From the NCBI RefSeq assembly GCF_026625765.1, contig NZ_CP113062.1:1-64000 (forward strand): DNA of 64,000 nt. The letters run 5' to 3'. Made by a program: the position numbers and the translations under genes. The DNA comes from Frigoribacterium sp. SL97 (lineage in GTDB: Bacteria; Actinomycetota; Actinomycetes; Actinomycetales; Microbacteriaceae). The notes beneath the pieces were generated by a model. That model saw only the letters and a program-made list of their open reading frames with translations. It did no database searches and was not told the origin of the DNA. Every line of letters begins with the position of its first letter. The stretch's first letter is position 1. Below are positions 30,185 to 38,807 of this stretch, one piece after another.

Positions 30185-32184
30185 AGATCTACGCCCTCGT
30201 CCGTTCCGAGCTGCAGCGCCTCACCGCCACCCCGCTCGCCCGCCTGGCACTCGTCGCGCTGATGACCGTGCCGCTGCTCTACGGCGGCCTGTACCTCTGG
30301 GCCAACCAGGACCCGTACGCCAAGCTCGACCAGATCCCGGCCGCCCTCGTGAACACCGATGCGGGCACCACGGTCGACGGCGAGACGGTGAACTACGGCG
30401 ACGAGGTCACCGACCAGATCACCGACGGCGGCGACTTCGACTGGCACGTCGTCTCGGCCGCCCAGGCCGCGGCGGGCCTGCGCGACCAGACCTACGACTT
30501 CACCTTCACGATCCCGAAGGGCTTCAGCGACGACCTCACCTCGGCGAGCGGCGACGACCCGAAGCGGGCCCAGATCACCCTCGCGACGAGCGACGTCAAC
30601 AGCTACCTCTCGTCCACGATCGCCGAGCAGGCGGCGAAGACCATCCGGGCCTCGGTCACCGAGAAGGTCGGCAAGGAGGCGGCGGGCCGCCTGTTGGTCG
30701 GCCTGGCCGACGTGCGCACGAACCTGGGCAGCGCGGTCGACGGGGCGAACCAGCTCGTCGCCGGCACCGGTTCGGCCGTCGCCGGCGCGAACCAGCTGGC
30801 CGACGGTGCGGCCGACGCGGCGACCGGGGCCCACACCCTCGCCGACGGGACGAGCCAGCTCAGCTCGGGGGCGTCCGCGCTGGACACGGGACTGCAGACG
30901 CTGAAGACCCAGACGACGGCCCTGCCCGCGCAGACCCAGACCCTGGCGGACGGTGCCGCCCAGGTGGCGGCCGGCAACGATGCCCTGGCCACCGGCGTGG
31001 CCGACGCTGCAACGACGAGCGCGACGGCCGCGGCCGGCCTGCCCGCCGCCCAGCAGCAGGCGCAGCAGCAGATCGCCGAAGCCCTGCGCCAGCAGGGTTA
31101 CACCGACGAGCAGATCCAGCAGATCGCCGCGACCTTCGCCCCCGCGACCGAGTCGCTGACCACCGCCCTCCAGGACGCGAACACCCAGATCCAGGGGCTG
31201 AACACCCAGGTGGGGCAGCTCGCCACGGGTGCCGACCAGGTCTCGACCGGCGCCGCGACCCTGGCCGCCGCCACACCGGCCCTGACCCAGGGCATCTCGT
31301 CGGCCGCGACCGGCTCGTCGCAACTGGCCACGGGCGCGGCGAGCGCCGCCACGGGCGCCTCGACCCTCGCGACCGGTCTCGACACCCTGAGCAGCGGGTC
31401 CACCTCGCTGCGCGACGGCGTCGTCAGCCTCGACACCGGCACCACCCAGCTCCGCGACGGGCTGCAGAGCGGACTCGGCGAGATCCCCGCGAGCACCGAC
31501 CGGACGCGCGACGACCAGGCGAGCGCCATCAGCGACCCGGTCTCGGTCAAGGACGCCGCCCTCACGAGTGCCGGCACCTACGGCGCGGGACTGGCACCGT
31601 TCTTCATCAGCCTCGCGGCCTGGATCGGCATGTACGCGCTGTTCCTGATCGTGAAGCCGATCTCGAAGCGGGCCATCACCGCCGTCAAGGCCCCCGTGCG
31701 CATCTCGCTGGCCGGCTGGCTGGCCCCGGTGGTGCTCGGCGTCGTGCAGATGGTCGCGCTCTACGTCATCGTCACCCAGGCGCTCGGCTTCGAGGTCGCC
31801 CACCCGCTCGGCATGATCGGACTGATGGCCCTCGCCTCGGCGGCGTTCGCGGCGATCATCATGACGCTCAACGTCTGGCTCGGCAGCGTCGGGCAGTTCC
31901 TCGGCCTGGTGCTCATGGTCGTGCAGCTCGTCACGGCCGGCGGGACCTTCCCGTGGCAGACCCTGCCCGCCCCGCTCGCAGCCCTCCACTTCGTGCTGCC
32001 GATGAGCTACGCCACCGACGGCCTGCGCCAGGTGATGTACGGCGGCAGCTCGGCCGCGGCCTGGGGCGACGCCGGCGTGCTGGCGGCCTGGCTGCTCGGC
32101 GCGCTCGTGCTGACCTGGGTCGCGACCTCCCGCATGACACGGGCGCGCACGATGCGCGACCTGCGGCCCTCGCTGATCGGCTGA
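30181..32184 (+). CDS. YhgE/Pip domain-containing membrane protein (ABC-2 type)
   Basis: This 667-residue protein has one N-terminal helix (residues about 18-38), a long extracytoplasmic region and five or six C-terminal helices (from about 465). The extracytoplasmic part, about residues 180-430, is rich in Ala, Gly, Thr and Gln with recurrent LAxGAxxxAxGAxxLAxG repeats, typical of YhgE/Pip proteins. Related proteins include phage infection protein and ESX/T7SS-linked YhgE. The C-terminus resembles ABC-2 permeases. Start GTG 30181 overlaps the preceding stop. The cargo is unknown; transcription ends at the motif hairpin that follows. Confidence 0.87.
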   Translation: MKIYALVRSELQRLTATPLARLALVALMTVPLLYGGLYLWANQDPYAKLDQIPAALVNTDAGTTVDGETVNYGDEVTDQITDGGDFDWHVVSAAQAAAGLRDQTYDFTFTIPKGFSDDLTSASGDDPKRAQITLATSDVNSYLSSTIAEQAAKTIRASVTEKVGKEAAGRLLVGLADVRTNLGSAVDGANQLVAGTGSAVAGANQLADGAADAATGAHTLADGTSQLSSGASALDTGLQTLKTQTTALPAQTQTLADGAAQVAAGNDALATGVADAATTSATAAAGLPAAQQQAQQQIAEALRQQGYTDEQIQQIAATFAPATESLTTALQDANTQIQGLNTQVGQLATGADQVSTGAATLAAATPALTQGISSAATGSSQLATGAASAATGASTLATGLDTLSSGSTSLRDGVVSLDTGTTQLRDGLQSGLGEIPASTDRTRDDQASAISDPVSVKDAALTSAGTYGAGLAPFFISLAAWIGMYALFLIVKPISKRAITAVKAPVRISLAGWLAPVVLGVVQMVALYVIVTQALGFEVAHPLGMIGLMALASAAFAAIIMTLNVWLGSVGQFLGLVLMVVQLVTAGGTFPWQTLPAPLAALHFVLPMSYATDGLRQVMYGGSSAAAWGDAGVLAAWLLGALVLTWVATSRMTRARTMRDLRPSLIG

Positions 32185-32199
32185 GACCGCCGCTTCCGC

Positions 32200-32249
32200 C
32201 GAGGACGCAGGAGGCGCGGGTCGCGTGACCCGCGCCTCCTGCGTCCTCG
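32200..32249. terminator. Two-way terminator made of an inverted pair of the dispersed motif
   Basis: A perfect 23-base-pair stem (32200-32222 with 32227-32249) has a four-base loop GCGT. Each arm contains the extended motif GCAGGAGGCGCGGGTC. It sits between the stop of the YhgE/Pip gene and the stop of the convergent DUF3151 gene, so it can end both transcripts. Confidence 0.85.
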
Positions 32250-32262
32250 CGCGGTCGCGCCG

Positions 32263-32679
32263 CTAGTCGGTGCGGGTCTCGAGGGTGGGGAGCACGGCGG
32301 GGTCGGCGTCGTGCAGGAACGTCGTGGGGCGTTCGACCTCGTCGACCTCGCCGATGGCGGACGCACCTAGCCGGAGGCCGAAGAGGGACCGCAGCACGCC
32401 CCGGTTGGGTTCGTGCGACCACGGCACGGGGCCCTGTCCGCGCCACCCCGCCTTGCGCAGCGCGTCGAGACCGCGGTGGTAGCCGACGCGGGCATAGGCG
32501 TAGGCCTCGAGCTCGGCGCCGCGGGCGTCGGCCTCGTCGCTGAGCAGTGCCCAGGCGAGCGACGACGTGGGGTGGGCGACGACGACCTCGGCCGTCGTCA
32601 GCGTCTCGAGGTCGGCGACGACGTCGGGTTCGGCGGGCAGGCGGGTCTCGGGCACGCCGAGCAGGTTCGTTGCGGTCAT
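32263..32679 (-). CDS. DUF3151 family protein
   Basis: This 138-residue cytoplasmic protein matches DUF3151, a conserved actinobacterial family of unknown function. The family-like stretches are NLLGVPETRLPAEPDVVADL at the N-terminus, VAHPTSSLAWALLSDEA, and YAYARVGYHRGLDALRKAGW with GPVPWSHEPNRGVLRSLFGL. The start ATG at 32679 lies after a run of G and gives normal family length. It is a single gene ending at the shared hairpin and divergent from the polysaccharide locus. No function can be assigned. Confidence 0.88.
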   Translation of the reverse strand: MTATNLLGVPETRLPAEPDVVADLETLTTAEVVVAHPTSSLAWALLSDEADARGAELEAYAYARVGYHRGLDALRKAGWRGQGPVPWSHEPNRGVLRSLFGLRLGASAIGEVDEVERPTTFLHDADPAVLPTLETRTD

Positions 32680-32822
32680 CCCCCCATCATCCCCGACGTC
32701 CGTCCCGGGGACCGTCGCGACCCTGGTATAACTCGTTTCGTCGTGCAATACTGAGATATCACACACGGTCATCGGCCGTGTCGGGCGCCACGGTGCCCGC
32801 GAGCTCTCGACGAAAGACCACC

Positions 32823-33983
32823 GTGCCCACGACCCGACCGCGCCGCGCCGCCCTCGACTCCCCCGCCCTCCTGGCGTACCCGATGCACGGCCAGCGCAAG
32901 CTGCTCGACGAGGGCTACCGCACCCGGGACGGTCACCTGATCGAATGGCTCGGTCACGACCTCGCGGGCCGTGGCGGGGTCACCGTCGTCTCGAGGCCGG
33001 AGCCCCTCGTGACCTCGATCGCCCGCCGCCGCCCGATCGGGGCACCGGCCGTCGGCACCCGGTCGGTCGACCCGATCACGCTCCGGGCTCCCGACCCGCG
33101 CGACCGACGACGCTGGTGGGTCGCGTCCGCCCGCGCCTACCCCTCGTTGCCCCCGTCGGCGGCATCCGTGCCGGCCCTCGTCTGGAATCCCTTCGCCGCC
33201 GTCGCCCCGGTCGCGGCCAATCCCTTCGCCGGTCCCCGGCGGGTCGTCCTCGACCTGCTGGACGACTGGAGCCGGCACTACGCCTTCGAGAGCATCCGCG
33301 CCGAGGTCGACGAGGCCTACGCGGCCGCCTTCGCCCTCGCTGACGTCGTGACGGCCAACGGCGCGGGCACCGCCGACCTCGCCCGCCGACACGGACGCAC
33401 CGACGTCGTCCTGCTGCCCAACGGCTGCGACCCCCACCGCTTCGACGGCACGAGCCGGGCGACCGGCCCGACCACCGTCGGGTACGTGGGCAAGATCGGG
33501 CGGAGGCTCGACCTCGCCGGCATCCTGGCGACCGTCGCCGCCCTGCCCCACGTGTCGTTCGTGTTCGCCGGCCCGGTGCTGGACGCCGAGTACGGGGTGC
33601 TGGCCGACTCGCCCAACGTCACCCTGCTGGGCGACGTGCACTACGACCGCGTGCCGGCCCTGCTGCAGACCTTCGACGTCGGCTGGGTGCCCCACCACGT
33701 CGGCGAGCGCGAGGTCGGCGGGGACGTCATCAAGACCTACGAGTACCGCGCGGCGGGTCTCCCCGTCCTCAGCACGGCCGTCTGCGGCATCGAGGCGCGC
33801 GGTCTGGACGGCGTGACGGTCGCCGACACCGCCGAGCACGCCTCGGTGCTCGCCGCACTCGCCGCAGGCTCCGACGGGCGGGTGCCCCGGCTCCCGGGTG
33901 CCATCCCTCCCGACGCCACGTGGCGGCAGAAGGTCGACGTCGTCCGCGACGCGCTCCGCCTGCCGGCCCGCCGACCGTCCTAG
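32823..33983 (+). CDS. Glycosyltransferase (GT-B fold)
   Basis: This 386-residue protein has a GT-B layout without membrane segments. The C-terminal half carries the donor-site features VGYVGKIGRRLDLAGILATV and GGDVIKTYEYRAAGLPVLST, the latter similar to GT1/GT4-like enzymes of polysaccharide loci. Donor and acceptor are unknown. The GTG start at 32823 is preferred because the residues after it (PTTRPRRAALDSPALLAYPM) lead into the fold, but an upstream GTG at 32778 is also in frame. A TATAAC -10-like element lies at 32727-32732. It leads the plus-strand part of the exopolysaccharide locus. Confidence 0.82.
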   Translation: MPTTRPRRAALDSPALLAYPMHGQRKLLDEGYRTRDGHLIEWLGHDLAGRGGVTVVSRPEPLVTSIARRRPIGAPAVGTRSVDPITLRAPDPRDRRRWWVASARAYPSLPPSAASVPALVWNPFAAVAPVAANPFAGPRRVVLDLLDDWSRHYAFESIRAEVDEAYAAAFALADVVTANGAGTADLARRHGRTDVVLLPNGCDPHRFDGTSRATGPTTVGYVGKIGRRLDLAGILATVAALPHVSFVFAGPVLDAEYGVLADSPNVTLLGDVHYDRVPALLQTFDVGWVPHHVGEREVGGDVIKTYEYRAAGLPVLSTAVCGIEARGLDGVTVADTAEHASVLAALAAGSDGRVPRLPGAIPPDATWRQKVDVVRDALRLPARRPS

Positions 33984-34034
33984 ACCCGATCAGCCCCCGA
34001 TCCGACACCACGCCGTTCAGCAGGGAAGAACTCC

Positions 34035-35444
34035 ATGGAACTCAAGCCCTTCATCACCGTCGTCCGGACGCGGTGGGTCCTCATCGTCGTCGTGACCCTG
34101 AGCGCCGTGCTGCTCGGGGCGACCGCGTCGCTCGCGACGGCGAAGTCGTACGCGTCGTCGACGCAGCTCTTCGTCTCGGTCTCGTCGATCGGCTCGTCGG
34201 ACGCCGGCGACCTCGTCCAGGGCAGCAGCGCCGCGCAGGCCAAGGTGCGCTCGTACGTCTCCGTCGTCACGTCGGGTCGGGTGCTCGAACCCGTCATCGC
34301 CGATCTCGGGCTCGACACCACCCCCGCGGGGCTCGCCTCGAAGATCTCGGCCTCCAGCCCGGTGAACACGTCGTTGATCGACATCTCGGTCACCGACGGC
34401 GACCCCGCGCAGGCGGCACGACTCGCCGACGCCGTGGCCACGAGCTTCGAGAAGGTGGTCGAAGAGCAACTCGAACAACCCGTGGGCGGCGGCAGCGGGC
34501 TGGTCACCGTCGAGTCCATCGACGCTCCCGTCGTGCCGACGAGCCCGGCCAACCCCAAGCCCGTCCTCTGGATCAGCCTGGCCCTCGGCCTGGGCATCCT
34601 GTCGGGCACGGCCCTGGCCCTCCTCCGCAACACCCTCGACACGCGCATCCGCAGCAAGGCCGACGTCGAGGGGGTGACGAACGCGCCGCTGCTCGGTGGC
34701 ATCGGCTTCCACACAGAAGCCTCCTCGGCCCCGCTGGTCGTCAACAACGATCCGCGCAGCCCACTCGCCGAGTCCTACCGCGCCCTCCGCACCAATCTCC
34801 AGTTCGTCTCGTTCGAGGGACGCAGCCGGACCTTCATCGTCACCTCGGCCATGCCCGGCGAGGGCAAGTCGACGACGGCGGCGAACCTGGCCGTCTGCCT
34901 GGCCGAGACCGGTGCCTCGGTGCTGCTCGTCGACGCCGACCTGCGCCGGCCCCGCGTCGCCGAGGTCATGGGCCTCGAGGGCGCCGTCGGACTGACCGAC
35001 CTGCTCGTCGGGCGGGCAGAACTCGTCGACGTCGTGCAGCCGTGGGGACGCCTGGGCCTCCACGTGCTGCCCTCGGGCACCGTTCCCCCGAACCCGAGCG
35101 AACTGCTCGGCTCGCTCGCCATGGCGAGCCTCGTCTCGACGGTCGAGGTCGACTACGACTTCGTCATCATCGACACCCCGCCCCTGCTGCCGGTGACCGA
35201 CGCCGCCGTCCTCAGCCGCTGCGTGAGCGGCGTGATCGTCGCGACCGCGGCCCAGCGATCGTCGCGCCACCAGCTGAAGCAGGCCCTCGCCGCCGTCTCC
35301 GAGATCGGCAGCCGCACCCTGGGGGTCGTCCTCACGATGGCCCCGACGAAGGGCCTCGGTGCCTACGGGTACGGAGCCTACGGGGGCTACTACGGTTCGG
35401 TGACCGAGAACCCGGTCCCTGCCTCGACGGCGGCGGCCCGATGA
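34035..35444 (+). CDS. Polysaccharide co-polymerase with tyrosine autokinase domain
   Basis: This 469-residue fusion combines a Wzz-like chain-length domain (helices at about 15-35 and 178-200, extracytoplasmic loop between) and a BY-kinase domain. Walker A is AMPGEGKSTTAANL (about residue 275), Walker A' VLLVDADLRRP and Walker B DFVIIDTPP. The C-terminus has a tyrosine cluster (GAYGYGAYGGYYGS), the usual autophosphorylation site. Cycling of the tail phosphorylation with the neighbouring phosphatase should control polymer length and export. Its stop overlaps the phosphatase start. A GAAGAA ribosome-binding site precedes ATG 34035. Confidence 0.93.
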   Translation: MELKPFITVVRTRWVLIVVVTLSAVLLGATASLATAKSYASSTQLFVSVSSIGSSDAGDLVQGSSAAQAKVRSYVSVVTSGRVLEPVIADLGLDTTPAGLASKISASSPVNTSLIDISVTDGDPAQAARLADAVATSFEKVVEEQLEQPVGGGSGLVTVESIDAPVVPTSPANPKPVLWISLALGLGILSGTALALLRNTLDTRIRSKADVEGVTNAPLLGGIGFHTEASSAPLVVNNDPRSPLAESYRALRTNLQFVSFEGRSRTFIVTSAMPGEGKSTTAANLAVCLAETGASVLLVDADLRRPRVAEVMGLEGAVGLTDLLVGRAELVDVVQPWGRLGLHVLPSGTVPPNPSELLGSLAMASLVSTVEVDYDFVIIDTPPLLPVTDAAVLSRCVSGVIVATAAQRSSRHQLKQALAAVSEIGSRTLGVVLTMAPTKGLGAYGYGAYGGYYGSVTENPVPASTAAAR

Positions 35445-36019
35445 CCATCCCGCCCCTCGTGATGGTGTGCACCGGGAACATCTGCCGCTCACCGTTGGCC
35501 GCCGCACTCGTGCGCAGTGCCACGTCCGCGGCCGTCGAGAGCTTCGGGACGTCGGCCCTGGTGGGTGAACCGCCGCCCCGCCCCACCCTGAAGGCCGCCG
35601 AGTCCCTCGGCCTCGACCTGTCGGACCATCGTGCCCGTCAGCTGACGGCCGACGTGGTGGGTCGCGCTCCCCTCGTCCTGGCCCTCGCCCGGGAACACCG
35701 CCGGGCCGTCGTGTCGTTGGTGCCGAGGGCGAACCGCACGACCTTCACCCTGCGGGAGTTCGCACGCCTGAGCCGTCTCGTCGATCTCCACGAGACGGCA
35801 CGCGCGATCGCGTCGAACCCGGACCCCGCCGAGCGTCTGGACCGGGTCGTCGCCCTCGCGGCGGCGCACCGCGGCTCCGGCGTCCTCGTCACGCCCGATG
35901 AGGACGACGTCGTCGACCCCTTCGGGCTCGGAGCCGACGTGTACGCGAAGTCGACCGCCCAGATCGTCGACGCGACGAACGACGTCCTCGCCTACCTCGG
36001 GCGAGCCCTGAGAGCCTGA
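35441..36019 (+). CDS. Low-molecular-weight protein tyrosine phosphatase
   Basis: This 192-residue phosphatase has the P-loop VCTGNICRSP (nucleophile Cys near residue 10, Arg near 16) close to the N-terminus and the DPFG general-acid region near residue 165. It starts at ATG 35441, overlapping the kinase stop (ATGA), so it is co-translated with its likely substrate, the autokinase tyrosine tail. This kinase-phosphatase pairing is standard in capsule and exopolysaccharide loci. The transcript ends at the hairpin at 36045-36073. Confidence 0.93.
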   Translation: MTIPPLVMVCTGNICRSPLAAALVRSATSAAVESFGTSALVGEPPPRPTLKAAESLGLDLSDHRARQLTADVVGRAPLVLALAREHRRAVVSLVPRANRTTFTLREFARLSRLVDLHETARAIASNPDPAERLDRVVALAAAHRGSGVLVTPDEDDVVDPFGLGADVYAKSTAQIVDATNDVLAYLGRALRA

Positions 36020-36044
36020 CGCCGCCCCGACCGCCTCCGACCAC

Positions 36045-36073
36045 GCGCCCCGACGACCAGGTCGTCGGGGCGC
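36045..36073. terminator. Terminator between converging polysaccharide operons
   Basis: A perfect 13-base-pair stem (36045-36057 with 36061-36073) has a CAG loop and is followed by TTCGTCGT. It lies 26 bases after the phosphatase stop and before the convergent polymerase gene. Confidence 0.8.
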
Positions 36074-36102
36074 TTCGTCGTGGGCGGGGACGACCGCGCG
36101 GC

Positions 36103-36147
36103 GGGACGGTCCCGCGACGGGGACGGTCCCGCGACGGGGACGGTCCC
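36103..36147 (+). repeat. 17-base tandem repeat
   Basis: GGGACGGTCCCGCGACG occurs twice in full (36103-36119 and 36120-36136) and once in part (36137-36147). The core GGGACGGTCCC is nearly palindromic. It sits just before the stop of the convergent polymerase gene. Confidence 0.8.
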
Positions 36148-36153
36148 ACTCGC

Positions 36154-37527
36154 TCAGCGGGCTGCCGTGAGGGTGCCGCCGACGACGCCGGGCCGGTCCG
36201 ACGCGTCGCCGAGGACGCGGTCGTCGCGACCCCGGTCGTCGCGACCCCGGTGCGACCCTGACGGGTGCGCCCCGGACGGGTCCAGCGCGGCTCGGTCGTC
36301 GCCGGGACGGTCCTGCAAGGCGCAGAAGGCCCACAAGATCGCGGACGTCGAGAACCAGACGAAGTAGTCGAACGAGAAGAGGGTGACGATCATGACGACG
36401 AGGACTGCCCGCCCCGTCCGGGAGGCGTGGACGAACCCGACGACGAGCGCCGCCACCAGCGAGACGATCCCGGCGATACCGAACGTGGCGAGCGTGGTCA
36501 CGAGCTGGTTGTCCACGACCGTGAAGCCCTCCTGGGGCAGGAGGCCACGGGCGTACAACTCGGCCTCGCTTCCGAAGCCGCTGCCGGCCAATGCCTCGAG
36601 CGCGGGCCGCGCGAGGAGTCCGGGGACCGATCGGACCGCCCCCATCCGGTTCTCGTACGAGCCGGATGCCACGAGCGTCCCGACCGCGTCGACGATCTCG
36701 GACGCCAGGGCGGCGGCACCCGCGACCGCCCCGAGCACCGTCAGCACGATCTTCGCTGCCCGGGACCGCGCCTCGGAGGTCATCAGGACGTAGGTCACGG
36801 CGAGGAGGACGGCGGCGACGACGCTTCGGCTTCCCGACAGCAGGATGCCCGCCGACAGCACGAGGACGGCGAACGGCGGGAACCAGACGGGGAAGGTCCG
36901 CCGCGCGACGAGGACGAGGACCAGGCAGACCGCGAGGAACACGGCGTACGGGATGGGGTGGCCGAGGGTGCCCTCGACCCGGACGAGACCACCGGGCAGG
37001 ATCTTGTTGTCGCTGACGAACGAGCGGCCCGTCGCGAGGACCTTGTACCCGAAGGGGATCGGACGATGGGTGACCGTGAGCTCCACGACTCCGACCACGA
37101 CCTGCGCGAGGCCGAGGACGACGAGACCGCGGACGAACACGCGGAGGTCGCGGGGCGACGACGTCGACACGAGCCACGAGACCGCGACCCCGATCGCCGC
37201 GAGCTCGGCCATGAGGACGATCGTCGACGGGGCGAGCGCCAGCACGCAGACGATCGAGAAGGCGAAGAACGCGGTCGTCGCCAGTGTGGCCCGCGGGCGG
37301 CCGACGGACCACGAGCGGGGCGAGACGAGTGCCGCCACCGAGACTCCGGCCACGGCGGCCACGGCGGCGTGGCGGACGATGTCGGGCGCGGAACCCGACG
37401 TCGTCGAGATCAGGACGGCGAAGGCGACGACGAGCGCCGCGCCTCGTCGCCGGTCGGCCGGCAGGAGGAGCCCGCCGACGAATGCGACCAGGGCCGCCGC
37501 GGCGGCACCGGCGAGGACGACGATCAT
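36154..37527 (-). CDS. O-antigen polymerase/ligase-like membrane protein (Wzy type)
   Basis: This 457-residue protein has ten or more hydrophobic segments. It shows the ligase/polymerase-like loop VRVEGTLGHPIPYAVFLAVC, where the GHP motif precedes a helix, and ILLSGSRSVVAAVLLA after it, as in the Wzy_C/WaaL superfamily. It probably joins repeat units of the exopolysaccharide outside the membrane. The C-terminal 40 residues are hydrophilic and Arg/Asp-rich with a short GRDDRGRDDR repeat. ATG 37527 overlaps the flippase stop (ATGA). Family assignment is by topology and these motifs. Confidence 0.8.
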   Translation of the reverse strand: MIVVLAGAAAAALVAFVGGLLLPADRRRGAALVVAFAVLISTTSGSAPDIVRHAAVAAVAGVSVAALVSPRSWSVGRPRATLATTAFFAFSIVCVLALAPSTIVLMAELAAIGVAVSWLVSTSSPRDLRVFVRGLVVLGLAQVVVGVVELTVTHRPIPFGYKVLATGRSFVSDNKILPGGLVRVEGTLGHPIPYAVFLAVCLVLVLVARRTFPVWFPPFAVLVLSAGILLSGSRSVVAAVLLAVTYVLMTSEARSRAAKIVLTVLGAVAGAAALASEIVDAVGTLVASGSYENRMGAVRSVPGLLARPALEALAGSGFGSEAELYARGLLPQEGFTVVDNQLVTTLATFGIAGIVSLVAALVVGFVHASRTGRAVLVVMIVTLFSFDYFVWFSTSAILWAFCALQDRPGDDRAALDPSGAHPSGSHRGRDDRGRDDRVLGDASDRPGVVGGTLTAAR

Positions 37528-38807
37528 CGGGCGGCCTCCCCTCGAGCGTGCGGATCCGACGGACCGACCGGCGCGGGCTCGGCGGCGGGCTCGACGGCTG
37601 GCACGCACGAGGCGCGGCGCGACCGCGCGAGGACGACGAGCTGGACGACGAGCCCCACGGCCTCGGCCGACACGAGTGCCGACACGGCGCCCAGCGCGCC
37701 GTGGTGGGCGCCGAGCACGAGGACTCCCGGAACGCCGACGACCGCCGACGCGACGGACGCCGTCGTCGTCTGGGCGTGGCGCCCTGCACTGACCAGGGCG
37801 AGGCCGGCGCCACGAGACGCGCAGATGACGGTGATCAGCACGCCGCCCGCCAGGGCGAGGTCGGGCGACACCGGGACGGTGCCCGTGAAGAGGACGACGG
37901 CGACGGCCGGCATGGACAGCGCGAAACCGACGCCGACGACGAGGCCGAGCCCGGCGTTCAGCCCGAGGGAGACCAGGCTGCGACGGTGCGCGAGTTCGGC
38001 GGAGGGCACGCCCACCCAGGTCTGCAGGCGGTCGGGAATGGCGGACACGACCTGCAGCCCCATGCGCAACGGTCGGTCCACCGCGGCGAATCCGGCCACG
38101 GAACCGGGCGAGACGGTGCCCAGCAGGGCCGCGGGCAGGGATTTGTAGGTCGTCGCCACGCCTCGTCCGACCACGAGGACGAGTTGGGAGCGCACGACGG
38201 CCGGGACCGCGCGGAAGTCGTCCGTCCCGGGCAGACGGGCGCCCCCGAGACGAGGCGCGACGCCGAACGTGACGACGGCAGCGAGGACCATGCCGGCGCC
38301 GTAGACCTCGAGCGGCGCACCGGCGGCGATCGCGACGGCCGAGACCAGCGAGGCCAGCACGCGCGGCGACGTCTCGGCGACGAGGACCAACAGCGGGCGC
38401 CCGAGGCCGATGAAGTACCAGGTCGGGCTGAGTGCGCCGAGCGCGACACCCAGAGAGACGAGCGCGGCCGCCGGGCGGTGTTCGTCCACGACGGCGAGCG
38501 TCACGGCCGCCGCGACCGGCAGCAGGACGGCGGTGGCGACGAGCTTGCTGGCCGATGCGGTGGCGAAGAGGTCACCGGGTGGCCGGGTCGCCCGGGCGAC
38601 GCGTTGCGGGCCCACGATGCTCCAGCCGAGTTCGGCGACGACCGCCGTGGCGATGCCGACGGAGAGGCCGACGGCCACCGCCGCCCAGCCCGACGCCCCG
38701 TGGGTCGAGGTGATCGCGGGGATCACGGCCAGCGGGGCGGCCGCACCGAGGGCCGGCACGAGCAGGTGGAGGGCGAGACGGCCGACCTGCCGCCCGAATC
38801 CCCTCAC
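37524..38807 (-). CDS. Polysaccharide flippase (Wzx/MOP type)
   Basis: This 427-residue protein has about twelve hydrophobic segments arranged as in MOP-superfamily polysaccharide exporters. It begins GFGRQVGRLALHLLVPALGA and carries the substrate-chamber-like LSPTWYFIGLGRP stretch near residue 125, where Wzx proteins have a W-Y-F-G pattern. It should move lipid-linked repeat units across the membrane. The start GTG at 38807 overlaps the stop of the upstream transferase (GTGA). The C-terminal tail is Pro/Ala-rich. Confidence 0.83.
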   Translation of the reverse strand: MRGFGRQVGRLALHLLVPALGAAAPLAVIPAITSTHGASGWAAVAVGLSVGIATAVVAELGWSIVGPQRVARATRPPGDLFATASASKLVATAVLLPVAAAVTLAVVDEHRPAAALVSLGVALGALSPTWYFIGLGRPLLVLVAETSPRVLASLVSAVAIAAGAPLEVYGAGMVLAAVVTFGVAPRLGGARLPGTDDFRAVPAVVRSQLVLVVGRGVATTYKSLPAALLGTVSPGSVAGFAAVDRPLRMGLQVVSAIPDRLQTWVGVPSAELAHRRSLVSLGLNAGLGLVVGVGFALSMPAVAVVLFTGTVPVSPDLALAGGVLITVICASRGAGLALVSAGRHAQTTTASVASAVVGVPGVLVLGAHHGALGAVSALVSAEAVGLVVQLVVLARSRRASCVPAVEPAAEPAPVGPSDPHARGEAAR

